Below are positions 1 through 6,567 of a stretch of 12,392 nucleotides of DNA, piece by piece. The DNA is taken from positions 1-12,392 of the forward strand of contig CAXAVJ010000099.1 in assembly GCA_963972065.1 (NCBI GenBank). The letters run 5' to 3'. Each line of letters starts with the position of its first letter. Position 1 is the stretch's first letter. A program made the position numbers and the translations under genes. Origin of the DNA: UBA1479 sp963972065 (GTDB taxonomy: Bacteria; Pseudomonadota; Alphaproteobacteria; Rhodospirillales; Casp-alpha2). The notes below the pieces were generated by a model that did no database searches, was not told the DNA's origin, and worked only from the letters and a program-made list of their open reading frames with translations.

Positions 1-314
1 TGGGGCGCCACGACAAACAGAGCGAGGCAGGCCGCCATCGCCACCCCCGCCATCGCCGCGACCGTCCGGCGGTGGAATTGCGGCCGGGCCCGTCCAGTCG
101 GCGACGCATCCCCGGCCTGAACAGCCACCACCCCCGCCAAATCCCAGGACCGCTGCGTCAGGTCCCAGGCCCGCCGATGGGCCGTGTTTTCCGCCAGCCA
201 TGCCTGCAGTCCGCGGCGCAGCGCGCCGTCGTCCGGCCGATCCGCAATCCGGTAGAACCAGGCGGTCGCTTGTTCCAGTTGCGCGTCGGTGGGGCCGTCG
301 GGTGCGGCGGTCAT
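1..314 (-). CDS. FecR-family anti-sigma factor / iron sensor, N-terminal part (cut by window edge)
   Basis: Partial gene: 104 codons from the ATG at 314 to the left edge. The translation begins MTAAPDGPTDAQLEQATAWF and shows the DUF4880 domain that opens FecR proteins: an AWFYRIAD segment, then GLQAWLAENTAHRRAWD, matching the family pattern of a W-L followed by a H-R-x-A-(F/W). A single hydrophobic stretch near residues 83-104 (VAAMAGVAMAACLALFVV) is the expected inner-membrane anchor. In this family the cytoplasmic N-terminal part holds the cognate ECF sigma factor, and the periplasmic FecR and C-terminal domains (outside the window) receive the signal from a TonB-dependent receptor. It lies 126 bases behind the sigma gene at 441-941, its obvious partner. 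The purine-rich AAGAGAGA upstream of the ATG is an acceptable ribosome binding site. Its receptor is not visible and may lie to the left. Confidence 0.85.
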   Translation of the reverse strand, partial: MTAAPDGPTDAQLEQATAWFYRIADRPDDGALRRGLQAWLAENTAHRRAWDLTQRSWDLAGVVAVQAGDASPTGRARPQFHRRTVAAMAGVAMAACLALFVVAP

Positions 315-341
315 AGGTCTCTCTTGATCTGCGTCCGCAAG

Positions 342-358
342 CGGCACCGGGGGTGCCG
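342..358 (-). other. Stem-loop between fecI-like and fecR-like genes
   Basis: A perfect 7-bp inverted repeat (CGGCACC / GGTGCCG) with a three-base loop lies 28 bases before the fecR start, inside the 126-base gap between the sigma and anti-sigma genes. No T-run follows on the minus strand, so it is not a standard intrinsic terminator. It could lower or stabilise fecR expression relative to fecI; this is inference. Confidence 0.4.
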
Positions 359-440
359 ACTAGGCGTAAGACATGGCATCATTGATATGACGTTTGCCGA
401 CAGCCGATTTCTCGCCCCCCGTCGCCATCGGTTGAACTGG

Positions 441-941
441 TCACGTCCGCAACCGCTTGGTGATGTGCAGATGCGCCTGCTGCGTCCAGCGCGCCGCCGT
501 GGCCGTCGACACGCCGAGCCGCCTGGCGATTTCCTGAAAGGTAAAGTCGCCGAGCCGGTGCAATTCGAAGGCCCGGCGTTGACCGTCGGGCAGTTCGTCC
601 AGGGCGTCCCGCACCCGGCGAAGCTCGTCGCGGTAGAACGCCGTGTCCTCGGGCGAGGGCACGGCGGGGGCCTCCGCGAGGGACAGTTCATGGGCCTTGT
701 CGCGCCGGGCCTCGGCCGATGTCCGGCGCGTGCTGTCGAACGCCAGGTTGCGCACGATGCGGTACAGATAGGCCAATGGTTCTTCCAGGATGCTGCCCGA
801 CGCGGCGGAATTGAAGCGGATATAGGCTTCCTGGACCACGTCCTCGGCCCGCGCCCGATCGCCCAGAAGCCGACTGGCGTAGTTCACCAGATCGCCCCGA
901 TGGCTTACGTATACGGCCAGGAAATTGGGGTTGTTCGGCAT
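441..941 (-). CDS. ECF sigma factor, FecI family (first copy)
   Basis: A 166-residue RNA polymerase sigma factor of the extracytoplasmic-function class that serves iron-starvation signalling. Region 2 occupies about residues 8-75, with GDRARAEDVVQEAYIRF and then PLAYLYRIVRNLAFDSTRR, the usual FecI signature around the -10 binding helix. A linker follows at about 76-105. Region 4 lies at 106-163, with the helix-turn-helix FTFQEIARRLGVSTATAARW that reads the -35 element. The length is normal for the family. The ATG at 941 is preferred over an in-frame TTG at 959, because the protein then starts MPNNPNFLAVYV as FecI proteins typically do; neither has a clear Shine-Dalgarno. A perfect Fur palindrome sits 56 bases upstream. 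The fecR-like gene follows at 314. In this family the sigma factor directs transcription of a TonB-dependent receptor gene, here presumably left of the window. Confidence 0.93.
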   Translation of the reverse strand: MPNNPNFLAVYVSHRGDLVNYASRLLGDRARAEDVVQEAYIRFNSAASGSILEEPLAYLYRIVRNLAFDSTRRTSAEARRDKAHELSLAEAPAVPSPEDTAFYRDELRRVRDALDELPDGQRRAFELHRLGDFTFQEIARRLGVSTATAARWTQQAHLHITKRLRT

Positions 942-974
942 GGACGGGCGCCCGGTCAATCCGTCGAGATGAGC

Positions 975-990
975 GGCGCATCGTTGCGCC
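975..990 (-). other. Short leader hairpin upstream of first fecI
   Basis: A perfect 6-bp inverted repeat (GGCGCA / TGCGCC) with a four-base loop lies in the leader between the Fur palindrome and the sigma gene start. On the minus strand a T-run precedes it rather than follows it, so it is not a terminator for the incoming transcript. Read on the plus strand the stem is followed by TAAAAA, which has no T-run either. It may be a transcript 5'-end structure or chance. Confidence 0.3.
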
Positions 991-996
991 TAAAAA

Positions 997-1011
997 TGAG
1001 AATGATTCTCA
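997..1011 (-). promoter_or_regulatory. Fur box (perfect 7-1-7 palindrome) upstream of first fecI
   Basis: The 15 bases TGAGAATGATTCTCA form a perfect inverted repeat of TGAGAAT around a central base. The classical Fur 7-1-7 model is TGATAATNATTATCA, and this site differs only by one symmetric T-to-G/A-to-C change in each half. It is an A/T-rich island in GC-rich DNA and sits 56 bases upstream of the sigma factor ATG, as expected for an iron-repressed fecI. Some alphaproteobacteria use other regulators (Irr, RirA) for iron control, but this motif is of the Fur type. Confidence 0.75.
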
Positions 1012-1036
1012 ATAGCTATGTATCTTGGATTGTCCA
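1009..1036 (-). promoter_or_regulatory. Candidate sigma70-type promoter for first fecI
   Basis: On the minus strand TGGACA (1036-1031) matches TTGACA at five of six positions. TATTGA (1014-1009) follows after 16 bases and is a weak -10. The Fur palindrome overlaps and runs on from the -10, which would let Fur block RNA polymerase. The -10 is poor, so the exact promoter is uncertain. Confidence 0.35.
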
Positions 1037-1058
1037 AAAAGACAACAGATGCCGCCGG

Positions 1059-1661
1059 TTATGGCCGGCCCTTATCGCGGGCAATCGCAGGCGCCAGCCG
1101 GGCGATGACCGCCCGCGCGTCATAGGCATCAGCGCCGTCAGGTTTGGGCCCGCGGCCCAGGACCACCTCGGCATGGGCCGTATAGCGGTCGACGGGCCAG
1201 GACGTGGCCTCGGCCTGGCCGCCGAAATAACCGTAGGAATTCCGGAAAGACGCGCCATACCCGTAAAGATCGCAGCACCAGGCCCGCCCGGGGCCATAGA
1301 ACCCGAAGCTCGGCCCGAATCCGAACCCGAAGGGACCGTCGTAATCGTAACTGGTGTGATAGACGGTGGTCTTATCCGTGCCCCGGTCGGCGACGACGAA
1401 ATGGTCGCGACCCCGGGCCAGGGTGATCTCGGCTGCGCGGTACAGCAGATAATTTTCCACCGTCTCGCGCGGCGTCACCGTATTGCCGGAAAAGGTCACG
1501 CGAACACGGTCATCCTCCAGACCCTGCTCCCAATAGCCGTGCCCCCGCGCGCCGTCGGCGCCGGATGCGGGGCCGTAAGGCGTCGGCGTGGTGCAGGCGG
1601 CCAATCCAAGGACCGCCGCCAACAGGACATAAAGGAAACCGCGATTGCGGGGCCCATGCAT
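1059..1661 (-). CDS. Outer-membrane/periplasmic lipoprotein, CC0125/CC1285-like
   Basis: A 200-residue predicted lipoprotein of unknown function. The N-terminus is a lipoprotein signal peptide: basic residues MHGPRNRG, a hydrophobic core, then the lipobox L-A-A-C with the acylated Cys at residue 23. The mature part has a region with YLLYRAAEITLARGRDHFVV, as in the small CC0125/CC1285 lipoprotein family of alphaproteobacteria. A Gly/Phe/Tyr-rich segment with an adjacent Cys pair (GPGRAWCCDLYGYG) follows, and then a more ordinary C-terminus. The ATG at 1661 is fixed by a strong GGGAGG ribosome site five bases upstream; the same frame stays open further upstream, but that is a shadow of the preceding gene. 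A separate promoter lies at 1695-1723, so it is probably not part of the receptor operon. Its position between two iron-signalling cassettes hints at, but does not prove, a role in iron uptake. Confidence 0.85.
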   Translation of the reverse strand: MHGPRNRGFLYVLLAAVLGLAACTTPTPYGPASGADGARGHGYWEQGLEDDRVRVTFSGNTVTPRETVENYLLYRAAEITLARGRDHFVVADRGTDKTTVYHTSYDYDGPFGFGFGPSFGFYGPGRAWCCDLYGYGASFRNSYGYFGGQAEATSWPVDRYTAHAEVVLGRGPKPDGADAYDARAVIARLAPAIARDKGRP

Positions 1662-1694
1662 GACATCCTCCCACGGGCAATGACGCGTTTCTTT

Positions 1695-1723
1695 GATATA
1701 GGAACGACGCTTCGATCCGGCAA
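1695..1723 (-). promoter_or_regulatory. Candidate sigma70-type promoter for the lipoprotein gene
   Basis: On the minus strand TTGCCG (1723-1718) and TATATC (1700-1695) are separated by exactly 17 bases, each matching the consensus hexamer at four of six positions. Transcription from it would start near 1688, leaving a leader of about 27 bases that contains the GGGAGG ribosome site of the lipoprotein. No Fur-like palindrome overlaps it. Confidence 0.45.
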
Positions 1724-1735
1724 TGGACACCGCGT

Positions 1736-2017
1736 CTAGGACGCGCGCCGGGTCCGCGGCCGGAACGCCAGGGCCAGCACCAGGCTGAGCGCGGAAGCCG
1801 TCATCACGCCGAACCAGGCGACCGTGCCCATGGACCATCCCCAATGCCCGGCGCAGGCCCAGAGCGACGCTGCCAGCAGACCGCCGCCGGCAACCCGCAG
1901 CATGATCCGTTGCACCGGCGTGGCCCGCACCCAACCCATGTCGCGGCGGTGGCGGTTCATGGCGAAGGCCAACGCCGTCCAGGCGGCGAAGGACAGAAAG
2001 AAAGCGAGAACGATCAT
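1736..2017 (-). CDS. DUF3325-family small inner-membrane protein
   Basis: A 93-residue, very hydrophobic protein with three likely membrane helices: about residues 1-20 (MIVLAFFLSFAAWTALAFAM), 41-58 and 65-87. Between the first two is a short loop, NRHRRDMGWVRATPVQR, where the arginine cluster and the GW/P pattern are what I recognise as typical of DUF3325. The family is uncharacterised and is repeatedly found next to PepSY-TM proteins and TonB-dependent siderophore receptors. The ATG at 2017 overlaps the stop of the PepSY-TM gene as ATGA, so translation is probably coupled and the two products made in fixed ratio. A role as accessory subunit of an inner-membrane siderophore-iron processing complex is inferred from context alone. 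Confidence 0.8.
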   Translation of the reverse strand: MIVLAFFLSFAAWTALAFAMNRHRRDMGWVRATPVQRIMLRVAGGGLLAASLWACAGHWGWSMGTVAWFGVMTASALSLVLALAFRPRTRRAS

Positions 2018-3597
2018 TCTGCCGCCTCCTGCACGGTGGGAGAAACCTCTTTCGCCTGGACCGCACGCTGATGGCCGCGGGCGGCGATCCGGGCCGCGAC
2101 GATGAAACCAAGACCGAAGGCCAGGCAGGTCAGATCGACGGCGGCAAGCTCCCATTGCCCCGCGGGCAGGCTTGCCCCCAGGTGCCGGTCGGTCGTCAGC
2201 GCATTGACCAGGGGAACCAGGCCGAAGGCGGCGGCGGCGATCCAGCATTGTTCGGCCCAGGCGCGGGCGGCGGGGCGCAGGGCCGCGTGAACGGCCAGGG
2301 CCGCCCAGGTCAGGAACATGACATTCGCCTCCCAGGCCGCGCGCCCGGCGATATCGACCGGCACCAGACGATTGGCCCAAAGATAGGCGGCGACGGCCGT
2401 GGGCAGGCCGCAAACGGTTGCCACGTTCAGGCGTTCGACCAGGGCGAAGCCCAGGCGCCCTTCCAGGCGCGCCCGCCGCTTCTTGGTCCACAGGATCAAT
2501 CCCGAACCGATCATCGCCGTGCCGACCAGACCTGTAAGAAAATAAAGCCAGCGCAGCACCGGCCCGGCGAACAGACCTTCGTGCAGGGCCAGCAACGTCT
2601 CGCTCACGATCCGGGGAGCGGGATTGACGGCGGGCGCGTCGATCACGGCCCCCGTCGCCCCGTTGAACAGCACTTCCGCCCGATCCCCCGAGACACGGCG
2701 CGTGCCCTCGAGAATGCGGACCCGGGCCGCGACCGTGCCGGGCCGCGTGATGTCCACGAAACCGATGTTGCCGGGCCCCCAAATACGATCCGCCTCGGCC
2801 AGCATGGGGCCGAGTGGCGCCAACGGCGCCGGGGCCGCCCGTTCCGTGTTCCGGTCGAACGGCCGGCCGCTGAACATGATGTCCGTGAACGCGCGGCGGT
2901 TGTCTTCGCCCCAGCCGTATTCAGACGCGATCACCGGCGCCATGTAGAGGTAACAGATGAACAGCAGCCCCGAGTAGGTGATCATCAAATGGAACGGCAG
3001 GGACAGCACGCCGAGCAGGTTGTGGGCGTCGAGCCAGTTGCGGTGCCCGGTGCCGGGCCGGAAGGTGAAAAAGTCCTTGAAGATGCGGGCATGGATGATG
3101 ACGCCGGTGACCAGGGCCGCGAACATGACCATGGCGCAGAACCCGACGATCCATTCCCCCGCCGTCGTCGGGATGTAGTGGAGCCGGTAATGCATGCGGT
3201 AGAGCAACCGGCCCCCGCCCGTGGCCCGGTATGCGACCTTTTCCCCGGTTTCCGGATCGAGGAACCCGCTCTGTCGTTTGCCGGGCGCGCCCTCGGTTTC
3301 GGGATAACCTTCGACGAAATACCGCAGTTCCGGCTGTTCGCGTCCGCCTGGCGGGGATACGAGCCAGCGCCGGGCGTCCGGCATTTTCTCCTGCACGAAT
3401 CTGAGGCCCAGGGCCAGGGCGTCCGCCTGCGCGACCTCCGCCGCCACCAGGGGCTTTTCCGGGCGCATCCAGCGGTCCAGTTCGGCCTCCACATAGCCCG
3501 CCGTGCCGGTCAGGAACACGAAGAACAGGATCCAGCCCATGAGCAGCCCGCCCCAGGTATGGAGCCAGGACATGGATTGGCGGAACCCTTCCTTCAT
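2014..3597 (-). CDS. PepSY-associated TM helix protein, putative ferric-siderophore reductase (PiuB/FoxB-like)
   Basis: A 527-residue inner-membrane protein of the PepSY-TM/PiuB class (COG3182 kind). The first helix (about 13-35) follows MSWLHTWGGLLMGW, the characteristic start of the family. A periplasmic PepSY-like region includes SGFLDPETGEKV (110-121). Helices lie at about 148-170, 192-223 and 342-370, and four more C-terminal ones lie at about 390-412, 422-440, 450-468 and 483-505. Conserved histidines sit at or near the membrane: H13, H136 and H140 (MHYRLHY), H169, H185, H192, H203 and H339. Family members such as FoxB and FegB have been linked to reduction of siderophore-bound iron, with histidines as candidate heme or metal ligands; the substrate here is unknown. 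The start at 3597 overlaps the DUF3649 stop (ATGA) and the end overlaps the DUF3325 start (ATGA). The frame upstream of 3597 is open but lies inside the DUF3649 gene. Confidence 0.9.
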   Translation of the reverse strand: MKEGFRQSMSWLHTWGGLLMGWILFFVFLTGTAGYVEAELDRWMRPEKPLVAAEVAQADALALGLRFVQEKMPDARRWLVSPPGGREQPELRYFVEGYPETEGAPGKRQSGFLDPETGEKVAYRATGGGRLLYRMHYRLHYIPTTAGEWIVGFCAMVMFAALVTGVIIHARIFKDFFTFRPGTGHRNWLDAHNLLGVLSLPFHLMITYSGLLFICYLYMAPVIASEYGWGEDNRRAFTDIMFSGRPFDRNTERAAPAPLAPLGPMLAEADRIWGPGNIGFVDITRPGTVAARVRILEGTRRVSGDRAEVLFNGATGAVIDAPAVNPAPRIVSETLLALHEGLFAGPVLRWLYFLTGLVGTAMIGSGLILWTKKRRARLEGRLGFALVERLNVATVCGLPTAVAAYLWANRLVPVDIAGRAAWEANVMFLTWAALAVHAALRPAARAWAEQCWIAAAAFGLVPLVNALTTDRHLGASLPAGQWELAAVDLTCLAFGLGFIVAARIAARGHQRAVQAKEVSPTVQEAAE

Positions 3598-3890
3598 GTC
3601 GGCCCCACCCACCAGGCAAGCCCGGCACAGACCGCCGCCGGGGCCAGAATGCCCCCCCACATGCGGGTCAGCGGCCGGGCGCGGAAGGCCCAGAGAATCA
3701 CGCAGAGATAGATAAGGAAACTGGCCAGAACGGCCCATTGCATCGCTTCGTAGCGGCTCAACGGCAGACCCCGGGCCATGAGCACCGATGCCGCCCAAGC
3801 CAGGCCATAGCCGCCCACGGCGGCCGCAACCGTGCGCTGGATGATCTCAAGGGGCGATACCGCCGCCCGCGTTCGGGATGTCACGCTCAT
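3594..3890 (-). CDS. DUF3649-family small inner-membrane protein
   Basis: A 98-residue protein with three predicted membrane helices: about 21-39 (VAAAVGGYGLAWAASVLMA), 51-69 (QWAVLASFLIYLCVILWAF) and 78-96. The pattern GGYxLAWA, then a loop with EAMQ, then SFLIYLxxxLWAF fits DUF3649, an uncharacterised iron-uptake-associated family usually found beside a PepSY-TM gene. The start is uncertain. The ATG at 3890 gives a family-like length but has no Shine-Dalgarno. An in-frame GTG at 3950 would add 20 residues, but it lies directly against the GGAGGG that follows the receptor stop, which is too close for normal initiation. The gene begins 66 bases after the receptor (ATG model) and its stop overlaps the PepSY-TM start as ATGA, so it belongs to the receptor operon. 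Function unknown. Confidence 0.8.
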   Translation of the reverse strand: MSVTSRTRAAVSPLEIIQRTVAAAVGGYGLAWAASVLMARGLPLSRYEAMQWAVLASFLIYLCVILWAFRARPLTRMWGGILAPAAVCAGLAWWVGPT

Positions 3891-3956
3891 GACTATATGA
3901 CGAACGGGCGGGGATAATTCGCGCTCTGGACACGAATAAATTCTTCCCACCCCTCC

Positions 3957-6413
3957 TTAAAACTCCAGACGGATGCCGCCGAACACGGTACGTGGCGTCC
4001 CGGCGTTGATGCGGAAGTTGCCCCCGGACGCCGTGTAATAGGTTTCGTCGGTGATGTTCTTCACCCCCAGATCGAAGCGCAGGCGCTTTTCCTTGCCCAC
4101 GGGCAGGTAGTACCAAACCCCCACATCGAACAGCACATACTGTCCCAATTTGTAGGTATGGGCGTCGTCGCCGAACCGGGTTCCGACATAGGTCACGCCA
4201 CCACCGACACCCAAACCGTCAAGATGGCTGTTCGTATCGGTGAATTCGTAACTGGTCCACAGGCTGGCCGTGACCTTGGGTACGCCGCGCGGGCGATTGC
4301 CGTCGCTCGCCGTATTGGTCGACGTGATATCGGCCTTGAGGAAACCGAGCCCGCCGCGGATGTTCCAGCCCGGCATCGGATTGCCGACCCCGGAAACCTC
4401 GACCCCGCTGGTGTTGACCTCACCCACCAATTGCGGCTCGCCGTTCACGGTCTCGACCACGTTTTCCTTCTTGATGTCGAACACGGCGGCGTTCAGCAAA
4501 AGCTTGCCGCCCAGGGCGTTCCATTTCACCCCGGCTTCGTATTGGCGCCCTTGTTCCGGTTCCAGCACCAAAACGCTTTCGTTGCCCGAGGAAATGCCCT
4601 GCGCCGTGAAGGTATCGGCGTAATTGGCGTAGAGAGCGACGGTCTCGACCGGCTTCCAGACGAGACCCGCCGTTTTCGTCAGTTTTGCGTCGCGCGGCTG
4701 TTCCGCGGTCGTGATCGCGCTGGTCAGAAGGTTCTTGCGGTAAAAGTCGCCGTTGTAGAACTCGTAACGCAGGCCCGCCGTCAGATTGACCGTCGGCAAG
4801 ACCTCGACGTCGGTGGCGACGTAGGGACCGTATGATTTCTGCGACAGATCGGTGAACTGCAGGGATGACGGGTTTCCGGAATCATCGATCAATATCTCCG
4901 GTGTCGGATTGATGACTGTGCCGCCGACTTGGTTCGAGCCGGCGTAGTTTTTCCAATCATGATCCTGTTGGTGATATTCAATCCCGGCGACGAGTTCCAT
5001 CGGCATGACCAGATCGTCGAATTTTCCGCGCGCCTGCAGGCGACCGAACAATGTCTGCAGGTTGCGGTCGTCGTTGCCTTGAACCCGCCGGGTCAAGGTT
5101 CCATCGGCGGCGATGCTGCGAATCTCAACGTATACGTCCTGTGCCTTTTCCGTGTAATAGGCGACCTTGTTTTCCAGCGACCATGGGCTGTCCCCCAAAG
5201 GCACGGCGCCGTCGAATTCGAAAATATGGTAGATCGCCTGACGGTCAACGAAGTCCGGGTGGTAGGCCGTATCCGTCGGCACCTCCGCGATCAATCGCGT
5301 GCTGCCGTTCCCGGCGACCGTGGGCAAACCACGGTCCATGGTGCGGTCATCGTTGGTGACCTCATGGTTGACCCGCGCGGTCGCGCCGCTGTCGCCCACC
5401 CATAAGAACGACGTCGACAGGAATTGACGTTCGACCTTGGAATTCTGTCGAAATGTTTCGCCTTGATCACCCGATGTCGTGATTCGATAGGCAAAGTTCT
5501 CACTGTCGCCAATGGCGCCGGTGGCATCGAACGTCATGTTCCGCTCACCGTCTTCGTCAAAATTCACCTCTACGTGATGCTCGGTCTCGAACTGCGGTTT
5601 CTTCGTAACCACGTTCACCAGACCACCCGGCGTCATCTGCCCGATATCGGCGACAGGCCCCTTCATGATCTGGATGCTGTCCACCGTCGCCGGATCGAAC
5701 CGCCCGCTGGTCTTCAAACGCACGCCATTACGATAGATGTCGTCGTCTCGCCGAAAGCCGCGAATGATGTAGTCCTCGCGCGTGCCACCGAACCCATCGG
5801 CGCTGACCGTGTTGGGCGACAGCTTGTAGACGTCCTCCATTTCCCGGGCGTGCTGGTCGAGAAGTAGCTGTTCCGGGATGATATCGATGGTGCGCGGGAT
5901 ATCGATCAGATCCTTGTCGAACCGGGTGCCCGTTTCCGCATGGCGGCTGTTGTAGCGTGATTGCTTGGTGCCCATGACCGAGACCGTGTCCAGCATCAGG
6001 GGGCCGCCCGTCTGAGATTTGCTCAAGGTCACCGAATTTTTCCCGGCGAAGGTCCAGGTCACGCCTGTCCCCGCTAGCAGGCGGCGCAACCCTTCCTCAG
6101 CTGTGAATTTCCCTTTCAGGCCCCCCGTGCTGAGGCCCGCCGCCAGTTCAGCGCCATAGACAAGCTGCAGGCCGCTTTCGTCGGCAAACCGGTTGAGGGC
6201 CGGGGCCAGGGGGCCGGTGGGAATGTCGTAGGCGCGGGGTTCCGCCGCCTGGGCCTGAAGGACCGTTTCGGAAGCCGGTGCCGCCTCCGCCACGCCCGGC
6301 AGCGTCACGACCAGCGCCCCGGCCAGGGCCGTTCCGGCCAGCAGCCCCCGCATTAATCCGCACAGGCCACTTGCCTGCGCGCGGTTGCTCATCCGGTTTC
6401 TGATCGGCGTCAT
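3957..6413 (-). CDS. TonB-dependent siderophore receptor with N-terminal signalling (STN) domain
   Basis: An 818-residue outer-membrane receptor that imports a ferric siderophore and also signals. A long signal peptide (about 1-44) ends near GVAEA. The STN domain follows at about 61-131 (AYDIPTGPLAPALNRFAD, GLQLVYGAEL, EEGLRRLLAGTGVTW), which in FecA/FpvA-type transducers contacts FecR. The TonB box is LDTVSVM at 141-147. The plug runs from about 165 to 272 (DIPRTIDIIPEQLL, YIIRGFRRDDDIYRNG, IMKGPVADIG, PGGLVNVVTKKP), then a beta-barrel ending in the terminal Phe of outer-membrane proteins. This layout fits the TIGR01783-type siderophore receptors; the siderophore cannot be named. The second ATG (6413) is chosen because the ribosome site GAGGGG lies seven bases before it; the ATG at 6419 is one base from that site. 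The gene follows fecI2/fecR2 by 154 bases and heads the operon with the DUF3649, PepSY-TM and DUF3325 genes. Confidence 0.95.
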   Translation of the reverse strand: MTPIRNRMSNRAQASGLCGLMRGLLAGTALAGALVVTLPGVAEAAPASETVLQAQAAEPRAYDIPTGPLAPALNRFADESGLQLVYGAELAAGLSTGGLKGKFTAEEGLRRLLAGTGVTWTFAGKNSVTLSKSQTGGPLMLDTVSVMGTKQSRYNSRHAETGTRFDKDLIDIPRTIDIIPEQLLLDQHAREMEDVYKLSPNTVSADGFGGTREDYIIRGFRRDDDIYRNGVRLKTSGRFDPATVDSIQIMKGPVADIGQMTPGGLVNVVTKKPQFETEHHVEVNFDEDGERNMTFDATGAIGDSENFAYRITTSGDQGETFRQNSKVERQFLSTSFLWVGDSGATARVNHEVTNDDRTMDRGLPTVAGNGSTRLIAEVPTDTAYHPDFVDRQAIYHIFEFDGAVPLGDSPWSLENKVAYYTEKAQDVYVEIRSIAADGTLTRRVQGNDDRNLQTLFGRLQARGKFDDLVMPMELVAGIEYHQQDHDWKNYAGSNQVGGTVINPTPEILIDDSGNPSSLQFTDLSQKSYGPYVATDVEVLPTVNLTAGLRYEFYNGDFYRKNLLTSAITTAEQPRDAKLTKTAGLVWKPVETVALYANYADTFTAQGISSGNESVLVLEPEQGRQYEAGVKWNALGGKLLLNAAVFDIKKENVVETVNGEPQLVGEVNTSGVEVSGVGNPMPGWNIRGGLGFLKADITSTNTASDGNRPRGVPKVTASLWTSYEFTDTNSHLDGLGVGGGVTYVGTRFGDDAHTYKLGQYVLFDVGVWYYLPVGKEKRLRFDLGVKNITDETYYTASGGNFRINAGTPRTVFGGIRLEF

Positions 6414-6567
6414 ACCCATTCCCCTCTTGGTCCCCGCGCATCCGGCATTCCACCGTTTTTAACGCGATTAATTCTTACTCGTATTTATGTGACGTCCAGG
6501 GAATGGGGATGAGGAGGTCCGAACCGTATTTTATTCGCGTCCGCTTCCGGACCACGGGCCGCGGCGC

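Noticed and set aside
360..428. A 22-codon frame (MATGGEKSAVGKRHINDAMSYA) between fecI1 and fecR1
   Set aside because: There is no Shine-Dalgarno and no family resemblance; a frame this short is expected by chance.
1034..1070. A GCCGG/CCGGC stem overlapping the lipoprotein stop, with TCTTTTT further downstream, as a terminator
   Set aside because: The stem has only five pairs, and the T-run is separated from it by more than ten bases, so an intrinsic terminator is not supported.
72..1739. A 555-codon open frame on the plus strand
   Set aside because: It lies opposite the fecI, lipoprotein and intergenic regions, is Arg/Pro/Gly/Ala-rich with no recognisable domain, and runs through promoter and Fur box DNA. 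It is a high-GC antisense shadow.
1059..2111. The lipoprotein frame stays open upstream, suggesting a 350-residue protein
   Set aside because: A signal peptide with lipobox begins at 1661 with a strong ribosome site, and the upstream part is an out-of-frame reading of the DUF3325 gene.
2071..3711. A 546-codon open frame on the plus strand
   Set aside because: It is antisense to the PepSY-TM gene, has low-complexity shadow composition, and has no ribosome site or domain.
6459..6490. A TAAAT...CGT pattern resembling the PvdS iron-starvation box
   Set aside because: The spacing is 18 rather than the usual 16-17 bases, the motif is short and belongs to pseudomonad PvdS/FpvI promoters, and the A/T-rich block makes a chance match likely.
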